Made by a program: the position numbers and the translations under genes. From CAG-177 sp003514385 (GTDB taxonomy: Bacteria > Bacillota > Clostridia > Oscillospirales > Acutalibacteraceae), in NCBI GenBank assembly GCA_051920445.1, contig JBPPLN010000002.1:1-64000 (forward strand): 64,000 nucleotides of DNA, written 5' to 3'. Below, in pieces: positions 58,712-64,000 of this stretch. Position 1 is the stretch's first letter. Every line of letters starts with the position of its first letter. The notes under the pieces are model-generated. The model did no database searches, was not told the origin of the DNA, and saw nothing but the letters and a program-made list of their open reading frames with translations.

Positions 58712-59642
58712 TTTTCTGCTCCCTGAGATAAGTCAGATACGCCGTTCCGGCGGCATTATCCGCCGAGAATGCAGGCTCGGCAAAGTATGCGCCGAACTCC
58801 TTTGTAAATCTTTGGCGTATTATTGAATTGGACATCACGCCGCCCGCAAAGACAAGCGGTAGGTTGCCGTATTTTCCGAGTATATTCTTCGCCATTTTTT
58901 CGAGAGCCGCCGACACGGAATCGAGGCAATAGAGCGCGATATCGCACTGCTCCTCGCCGTTTTTTATCATATCGAGGCACTTGTTTTCAATGCCCGAAAG
59001 GCAGCAGTCTGTGCCCTTGACGCAGGGTTTCGGCTTGAATACTTTTTGGCTTTCGAGCGCCAATTTTTCGAGTTCTGCGCCCGCAGGGAACTTGAGTTCC
59101 ATAGCAACGCCGACCCTGTCAACAGCCTGTCCCGCGTTGAGATCGAGAGTTCTGCCGATGATGTCAATATTGAGAAGCTTCTCTTCATTGGGGCGCACCA
59201 AGAGCGCCTCGGTCGTTCCGCCGGAAACATGGAACGCGATAAACTCGCGGTCAAAAAGTTCAATATGCCCGCTCGAATAGACAGCCGCCGCGACATGACC
59301 CGCCTGATGCGAGAATTCATAAAGCGGCACGCCCAGGGCAGACGAGAGGCACTTCGCGGTATTGAGTCCAACGGTAAAGCACGGCATATACGAGCCCTCT
59401 GCATCACGCGGAGCATATGACGCGCCGATAAAATCAGGCTTACCGCACTCGTCGATAACAGCAGAAACGACCTGCCAGAGCTGCTGTGTATGATGAAACA
59501 CGGCGTCGCTCTGACGCAGTCCGCGCTCGCCGCTCTTGACGGGCAGAAGCATCTTCTTTTGAAAAACACATCCGCTCACATCATCAAAGGCTGCGGCGGA
59601 TGTAGTATAGTTGCTTGTATCTATGCCAAGATAAACAGCCAT
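58704..59642 (-). CDS. TsaD/Kae1-type paralogue (M22 family)
   Basis: A 312-residue protein of the ASKHA fold, related to the tRNA t6A enzyme TsaD but divergent. LGIDTSNYTTS opens it, HQAGH near 113 replaces the usual HxEGH, VSGGTTEALLV near 142 is the nucleotide loop, and AGGVMSNSIIRQR near 274 is the last family motif. It is shorter than standard TsaD. Its place between nusB and xseA (where Bacillus has folD) is, as I recall, seen in other Clostridia. A canonical tsaD is probably elsewhere. The role is unknown. Confidence 0.8.
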   Translation of the reverse strand: MAVYLGIDTSNYTTSAAAFDDVSGCVFQKKMLLPVKSGERGLRQSDAVFHHTQQLWQVVSAVIDECGKPDFIGASYAPRDAEGSYMPCFTVGLNTAKCLSSALGVPLYEFSHQAGHVAAAVYSSGHIELFDREFIAFHVSGGTTEALLVRPNEEKLLNIDIIGRTLDLNAGQAVDRVGVAMELKFPAGAELEKLALESQKVFKPKPCVKGTDCCLSGIENKCLDMIKNGEEQCDIALYCLDSVSAALEKMAKNILGKYGNLPLVFAGGVMSNSIIRQRFTKEFGAYFAEPAFSADNAAGTAYLTYLREQKNA

Positions 59643-59645
59643 GGC

Positions 59646-60083
59646 TTATTCCCCTTCCGGGGCATCGGAGCCGCTTCTGTCGGCAAGCTTTTCTTCGCGC
59701 GACACAGAGCCGAGAACACCGTTGACGAACGACGCATCCTCTGCCGTAGCGTATTTTTTACACAGCTCGACAGCCTCGTTTATCGAGGTGCCGACCGGGA
59801 CTTCCGGTATGTACATAAGCTCGCAGATGCTCAGTCTCATCGCGGACAGAGCGACGCGGGATATTCTGTGCTTCTTCCAGTTCTTTGAATATTTTTCGAT
59901 GATATCATCGATTGAAAACAGCTTGTCCCACGCAGTCTGGGCGAGCATGGACGCGAACTCGTCCGGCTCTATAAGCTCGTTTTCAAGGCTGAGAGATATA
60001 ATATCGTCCATATCCGTCTCGGGATTGAAGGACTTTTCAAACAGCAGGGCAAACGCCTGCTCTCTCGACTGGCTTCTTGTCAT
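59646..60083 (-). CDS. nusB: Transcription antitermination factor NusB
   Basis: A 145-residue all-helical RNA-binding protein with RSQSREQAFALLFE at the start and VGTSINEAVELCKKYA and FVNGVLG near the end, the usual NusB marks. It acts with NusE in rRNA antitermination. I chose ATG 60083 (AGGAAAG upstream); the longer frame has no support. It ends with a Ser/Asp/Glu-rich tail. Confidence 0.93.
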   Translation of the reverse strand: MTRSQSREQAFALLFEKSFNPETDMDDIISLSLENELIEPDEFASMLAQTAWDKLFSIDDIIEKYSKNWKKHRISRVALSAMRLSICELMYIPEVPVGTSINEAVELCKKYATAEDASFVNGVLGSVSREEKLADRSGSDAPEGE

Positions 60084-60184
60084 AAACTTTCCTGTACTCC
60101 CCTCAGAATTCCGCTCTCGGGCGGTAAACATTGCTCGGCATAAAAACCGAATCGAGCCCTCCCGCAAGAGAGGGCTTGAAAAAT

Positions 60185-60553
60185 TTACTTTTCGCTTTCG
60201 GGCTTGATATCCATACCGGCTATCGAGACATTGACCTTCGAGACCATCTTTCCGGTCATGCTCTGGACGGCATTCTTGACATTCTTCTGAATATCCGCCG
60301 CGACCTTCGGAATCTTGGTTCCGGGCGCGATATTGACATGGATATATATCTTGACATCGTTATCCGACGACAAGACGCGCACGGACTTCGCCGCACCCTC
60401 TCCGAGCTTGAAGATCGAATGTACGTCGGGAGTCCTGGCGGCAAAGCTGCTCACGCCTTCAACGTCCTTGGCGGCATTGAGAGCTATCGATGCAATGACA
60501 TCCTCGGATATTACGAGGTTGCCGATATTGTCAACAGTTTTGTTTTCTTCCAC
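60185..60553 (-). CDS. Asp23/Gls24-family envelope stress protein (YqhY/AmaP group)
   Basis: A 122-residue protein with the Asp23 pattern GNLVISEDVIASIALNAA and KDVEGV near the start, and VKIYIHVNIAPGTKIP in the middle. It matches YqhY of Bacillus by synteny (before nusB), which is linked to lipid synthesis control. The start is GTG 60553, eight nt after AAGGAGG; an ATG-led longer frame to 60589 overlaps that site. Confidence 0.88.
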   Translation of the reverse strand: MEENKTVDNIGNLVISEDVIASIALNAAKDVEGVSSFAARTPDVHSIFKLGEGAAKSVRVLSSDNDVKIYIHVNIAPGTKIPKVAADIQKNVKNAVQSMTGKMVSKVNVSIAGMDIKPESEK

Positions 60554-60601
60554 AGGGCATTCCTCCTTCTGCCCTATATTATAACACAAACTTGAAAATT
60601 C

Positions 60602-61168
60602 TCAACTACTTAATTCAACAATTGTTATGTTTTCGGCTGAAAAACCGGTCTGTTTGAGAACTATCTCCTTTATCTGGAGGATAACCGTGTCGTTGAGAGC
60701 GCCTTTTGCGACTATTACTTCGGCGGAGTTATTGTTGATTATCACGACGCAGTCGCCGCCGGTTTTCGCTTTTATCAGCGCTTCAATATCACCCTCGAGC
60801 TTTATCGCGTTTGACAGAGCCTTTAGCGCCGCGGTTGCTTCTTTGACGGCGGAGGCATCGGACGAGCTGTCTTTTATAACTTTGTTGAGGGTCTCCGCCG
60901 CTTCGTCATGGGCGGAGTTTCTTCTGAGCTTGGCGGAGGCGAAATAATCGCTGCTCTTGCCTGTCGCCACCGCGCTCTCCGAGACTCCCGACGAATTGAC
61001 AAGCTGCGCATCGCCGAGATTCCCGCCCGTGTTATCGACCGCCTCGACCGACGGCCTCGCGTTCGCGCTCTTCACCGACGGGCGGTTATAATACCAGTTT
61101 ATAAACACCGCCGAGCCGAGGGCGAGAACTAGTGCCGCGGCGATTATCTGCCTTTTCCTGACGACCAT
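60602..61168 (-). CDS. spoIIIAH: SpoIIIAH, engulfment channel ring protein
   Basis: A 188-residue mother-cell membrane protein with one helix at about residues 8-25 and a YscJ/FliF-like extracellular domain in the last 100 residues (ALNDTVILQIKEIVLK). In relatives it binds SpoIIQ across the septum to form the feeding channel. The linker is rich in Ser and Asn. ATG 61168 lies nine nt after AAAGGA. Last gene of the spoIIIA operon, followed closely by the asp23-like gene. Confidence 0.9.
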   Translation of the reverse strand: MVVRKRQIIAAALVLALGSAVFINWYYNRPSVKSANARPSVEAVDNTGGNLGDAQLVNSSGVSESAVATGKSSDYFASAKLRRNSAHDEAAETLNKVIKDSSSDASAVKEATAALKALSNAIKLEGDIEALIKAKTGGDCVVIINNNSAEVIVAKGALNDTVILQIKEIVLKQTGFSAENITIVELSS

Positions 61169-61210
61169 AAATATCAATCCTTTCGGGTTTCTTTTATTTG
61201 AACGGCGCGG

Positions 61211-61771
61211 TTACGCCGACATTTTCGTGATATATACGCGCGACGCGCTGATATCGAGAACGGCGGTTATCGCCTGGGTTATCTCCTGTCGCACGGCATC
61301 AGAGCCGCCGCCCTCGCAAACGACCGCAACGCCGCGGATCTTCGGCTGAATAAGTTTTATTATCATTCCGCCCTCGTTCCCGTCGCTCTCAATGAGAACA
61401 TACTCTTTTTCGTCCGAGAAGTTTTCTTTTTCGAGAGTCGTGCCGCCGGAGGTGTCGCTCTTTATCTTTTCATTCCTCGCATATACCTGCTCGGCGCCGC
61501 TCTCGAGAGTCACCATAACGCGCGTTTTTCCCGCTCCGTCTATAGAAGAGACTATCTCGGTCAGGCGCTTTTCTATGTCCTCGGCATAGGTCTCCTGACT
61601 CTGCGCCGCAGTGACGCTCTCTTTTTTCTCCGCCTTCTTTTCGCCTGACGGAATAAATTCGGAGAGAATGAGCAGCACTACGCCGAGCACGCCGACCGCG
61701 CAGAGCACGGCAAGCTTCTTGTCGGAAGTGAATACGGACTTCAATTTTTCAAATGAGTGTTTTATATCCAT
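61211..61771 (-). CDS. spoIIIAG: SpoIIIAG, channel ring protein
   Basis: A 186-residue protein with one helix at about 20-40 and a ring-building domain of the same fold as SpoIIIAH (RLTEIVSSIDGAGKTRVMVTLESG). Family members form a large ring in the mother-cell membrane. The insertion of polar residues from about 100 to 130 is typical. Start overlaps the spoIIIAF stop as TGATG. Confidence 0.9.
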   Translation of the reverse strand: MDIKHSFEKLKSVFTSDKKLAVLCAVGVLGVVLLILSEFIPSGEKKAEKKESVTAAQSQETYAEDIEKRLTEIVSSIDGAGKTRVMVTLESGAEQVYARNEKIKSDTSGGTTLEKENFSDEKEYVLIESDGNEGGMIIKLIQPKIRGVAVVCEGGGSDAVRQEITQAITAVLDISASRVYITKMSA

Positions 61772-62253
61772 CAGCTTGTGCTCCCGGTTCTTATATCTAT
61801 CACTGCGTCCCCCAACAGGTTCTGGAGTTTCTCGACTGCCGCTTCTTTCAGCACTGCCCCGCTCGGCAATATGATATTCGCCTTTTTAATAAATATGCTT
61901 CCCTGCTCATCAATATCCGTCAAAAGGTCTATTTCGCAGTCGAGGTAGCCGTAGGACGCGAGTATTTCCTGCACGCCGTCCTGCATCTGCTGGGCATATG
62001 CGGCGGTCAGGCGGTAGTTCACCTCGTTGTTTAATTCGCTCGGTATCAGAGCCTCTGTGTCGGGTGAAGACACGGAAAAATTCGTTTTCATTATGGCACT
62101 CGCAAGCGGGAAAACGAGCGCGCATATGACCGCCAGCGCAGTGACGCACCGCATTATTTTCTGCATATTTCCCTTTGGCACGAGCGCATATATGACTGAC
62201 GAGAATATCGCCGCGGCGCACACGCCGAGCGCCCATTTTTTCAGATCTTCCAT
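61771..62253 (-). CDS. spoIIIAF: SpoIIIAF
   Basis: A 160-residue protein with two N-terminal helices (about 8-24 and 34-56) and a soluble C-terminal domain. It is part of the SpoIIIA export apparatus. ATG 62253 is taken as the start; GTG 62262, which overlaps the spoIIIAE stop, is an alternative in the same frame. Confidence 0.88.
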   Translation of the reverse strand: MEDLKKWALGVCAAAIFSSVIYALVPKGNMQKIMRCVTALAVICALVFPLASAIMKTNFSVSSPDTEALIPSELNNEVNYRLTAAYAQQMQDGVQEILASYGYLDCEIDLLTDIDEQGSIFIKKANIILPSGAVLKEAAVEKLQNLLGDAVIDIRTGSTS

Positions 62254-62254
62254 G

Positions 62255-63388
62255 CTACGCACCCGCTTTCACGGAGATGACTATCCCCGTTGAGATAATA
62301 AAGAGAGCTGCTGTAAAAATAACCGCCGCATTTATCACGGTCAGCGCGGACGAGAGAGTATCGAGCACCTCACCCGTTGTGTCGTCCCCCATGGACGAGG
62401 ACAGCACACCGAGGAGCTTCAACAAAATAATTCTTGCCGTCAACTGAAGAACGACGGGCAAGTCTATCATCACAACGGCGATAACGCCGAACACGCCGAC
62501 CGTGCTTTTGAGCAAAGATACGCTGCCGATTATTGACGAATAAGCATCACTGAGCGCGCCGCCGACTATCGGCACGGCGGAGCTGAGCGCAAGCTTTATG
62601 CCTTTTGAAGCTAAAGTGTCCGCGCTACCGGCGAGCAGGCTTTTGAGCCCCAGAACAGCCGAAAATGCCGCCGCAACAAATGACAGAACGCCTATAGTAA
62701 GCTTTTTTATCATATCCGCGAGCTTCGTGAGCTTCAATTCCGGGCTCAGCGACGCGGACATACCGAAAGCCGAAAACGCACCGCACAGGGGCATTATTAT
62801 ATTCCCTGCCGTCTGCGCCGCCGCCTGAGCCGCAGCCATGGCAAACGATCCGTAAGTCAGGGCGAGCGTGGGATTTCCCGCGGCGGTTATTATGCCGGCG
62901 AGCACAGGAATGAGCGCGAGCATAAAATCAGAAGTCGCCTCAACGGCGCTCATCCCCTGCGAGATAACTCCGGCGGACGAAGCAAAGACGGTTATCGCGA
63001 CGGCGCAGCCTATGACTATATTCAGCGGCTCGGAAAAGTTTTCGGCGGCGGCAGTACCTTTGATAAGACCGACGAAAATAACAACGCCCGCGATTATAAC
63101 CATGTCTTTTATCGGCTTTTTGAAGCTTCCGCGTGCGATGTCGGCGAACATGGAGATAATTTTTTTGGGCGAGGGCGAGAACATCGACTGCCAATTTGAT
63201 ATATCTATCCCCGCCGAGTCAATAGTGTCTTTCACATCATCGGGCAGAGAATCGTCGAGGCTGTCCGCTCCGCTCGACTCATAAAAAGACGAATAATTGT
63301 CCGTCGTCTCCTCTTCAAGCGCGAAGCACACGGCGGTATTGAGCGCGAGCAGCATCAGCAGAGCCGCAATCACTTTCAAGCATCTCAT
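62255..63388 (-). CDS. spoIIIAE: SpoIIIAE, polytopic membrane component
   Basis: A 377-residue protein with a signal-like first helix (residues 5-25), a polar loop, and about eight helices afterwards (for example DMVIIAGVVIFVGLI near 95). This is the largest spoIIIA membrane protein. It begins 9 nt after spoIIIAD. Confidence 0.93.
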   Translation of the reverse strand: MRCLKVIAALLMLLALNTAVCFALEEETTDNYSSFYESSGADSLDDSLPDDVKDTIDSAGIDISNWQSMFSPSPKKIISMFADIARGSFKKPIKDMVIIAGVVIFVGLIKGTAAAENFSEPLNIVIGCAVAITVFASSAGVISQGMSAVEATSDFMLALIPVLAGIITAAGNPTLALTYGSFAMAAAQAAAQTAGNIIMPLCGAFSAFGMSASLSPELKLTKLADMIKKLTIGVLSFVAAAFSAVLGLKSLLAGSADTLASKGIKLALSSAVPIVGGALSDAYSSIIGSVSLLKSTVGVFGVIAVVMIDLPVVLQLTARIILLKLLGVLSSSMGDDTTGEVLDTLSSALTVINAAVIFTAALFIISTGIVISVKAGA

Positions 63389-63397
63389 AGACGTCCC

Positions 63398-63790
63398 TCA
63401 GATATTTATCAGTTCTTTTGCGAGCGTGACCGCCGACTTTATCAGCGGCAGGGCGAGCGCGATTATCGTCGCCTTTGCCGCAAGCTCGGACACGCCCGCC
63501 ACGGCGGAATTGCCGTTGTCGCGGCAGATATCGCCCGCGATCTGCGCCGCGACGGCAACGCCGAGTGCCTTTATCAGCACGGATATGCACTCGCCGCCAG
63601 TCTCCGACATCCCGGAGAAAAAATCAAGCTGCGAGATTATATTCTGCAAAATGCGCACGGCGGACGCAGCTATCACCGCGACTGCCGCTATCTGCACTAT
63701 CGGGGCATACTCCGGGCGGTACTGCTTTATCACGGCACACAGCACGCACACCGACACCGCGAGCGCGGCTGTTTTTATTATCTCCGCCAT
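63398..63790 (-). CDS. spoIIIAD: SpoIIIAD, membrane component
   Basis: A 130-residue four-helix protein homologous to SpoIIIAC (for example AEIIKTAALAVSVCVLCAVI at the start). I chose ATG 63790, next to the spoIIIAC stop; the frame reaches 63823 inside spoIIIAC, but without a ribosome site and beyond the usual length. Confidence 0.9.
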   Translation of the reverse strand: MAEIIKTAALAVSVCVLCAVIKQYRPEYAPIVQIAAVAVIAASAVRILQNIISQLDFFSGMSETGGECISVLIKALGVAVAAQIAGDICRDNGNSAVAGVSELAAKATIIALALPLIKSAVTLAKELINI

Positions 63791-63791
63791 A

Positions 63792-63986
63792 TCAGCCACC
63801 GAGCATGCCGTTGACAGCATCAAGCAGCTGCGAAAGATACGGCAGCAGCATGATAAGCACTGCGGCTATGCCCGCCAGCACGGTTATCAGCGCATAATCA
63901 TCGCGTCCCGCTCTGGATAGTACCTGACTGAGCACCGCCACGATTATGCCGACCATTGCTATTTTTATAACTATTCCCGCTTCCAT
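63792..63986 (-). CDS. spoIIIAC: SpoIIIAC, membrane component
   Basis: A 64-residue two-helix protein (helices about 4-24 and 32-58) with a GRDDYALI loop, as expected for SpoIIIAC. The window ends 14 nt upstream, so spoIIIAA and spoIIIAB should follow beyond the right edge. Confidence 0.93.
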   Translation of the reverse strand: MEAGIVIKIAMVGIIVAVLSQVLSRAGRDDYALITVLAGIAAVLIMLLPYLSQLLDAVNGMLGG

Positions 63987-64000
63987 AGACGATGCACGGC

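Noticed and set aside
1..64000. CRISPR array, prophage or insertion sequence
   Set aside because: No regularly spaced repeats, no Cas, integrase, transposase or phage structural genes were found on either strand.

Overview
The window looks like a chromosomal segment of a spore-forming, anaerobic Clostridia-class Firmicute, most like the Oscillospirales/Ruminococcaceae. The grounds are a moderate-to-high GC coding style with strong AGGAGG-type ribosome sites, four T-box leaders, a SigH-like sigma factor, SpoIIP, a SpoIVFA/SpoIVFB-like pair, most of the spoIIIA operon, CdaA/CdaR, IreB, RqcH and RNase M5. There are no rRNA genes, no CRISPR array and no intact insertion sequence or prophage.

Layout. 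1-3020: leucine T-box, leuA and a PHP phosphatase. 3040-5470: zinc-ribbon gene, a truncated tRNA-like element, SigH-like sigma factor, and SOS-controlled dinB. 5470-9190: small membrane ORF, spoIIP with a small companion gene, and rqcH. 9207-11962: nif3-trmK-DUF1858 operon and a family 2 glycosyltransferase. 12000-18731: NSS-type transporter, SpoIVFA/B-like protease pair, an orphan FakA-type domain, a polar amino-acid ABC transporter and gpmA. 18760-19890 is an AT-rich islet: micro-ORFs, an inverted repeat, a four-helix membrane protein and a broken PAP2 gene. 19893-21648: DUF6440, TraX-like protein and a TetR regulator with its operator. 21741-29188: leucine T-box, YkvI-like transporter and two HcxA-like dehydrogenases, then a separate MFS-MBL-MFS unit. 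29276-35268: tRNA-Pro, rhodanese-TtcA fusion, Phe T-box with pheST, and ireB with an unknown partner. 35290-35750 is non-coding, probably repetitive DNA.

The rest is almost all on the minus strand. 35788-46290 holds cdaR-cdaA, ispF-rnmV, holA-comEC, a phosphoribosyltransferase, a HIT protein and T-box-controlled alaS. 46443-50649 holds an SLH-anchored SGNH hydrolase, an unknown protein, an RlmD-type methyltransferase and GtrA. 50673-63986 is the classic Firmicute block, read from the right: spoIIIAC-AD-AE-AF-AG-AH, asp23-like, nusB, a TsaD paralogue, xseA, xseB, ispA, dxs, tlyA, nadK, argR, recN.

The clearest functional theme is amino-acid sensing by T-boxes. Specifier triplets can be aligned in all four: CTC (Leu) before leuA, CTC (Leu) before the YkvI-like transporter operon, TTC (Phe) before pheS and GCC (Ala) before alaS. 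The second one predicts that an uncharacterised transporter and two hydroxyacid-dehydrogenase-like enzymes answer to leucine starvation; this is the best lead for an undescribed pathway. The second lead is the AT-rich islet at 18.8-19.7 kb. All functional names come from sequence motifs and family knowledge; no database search was possible.
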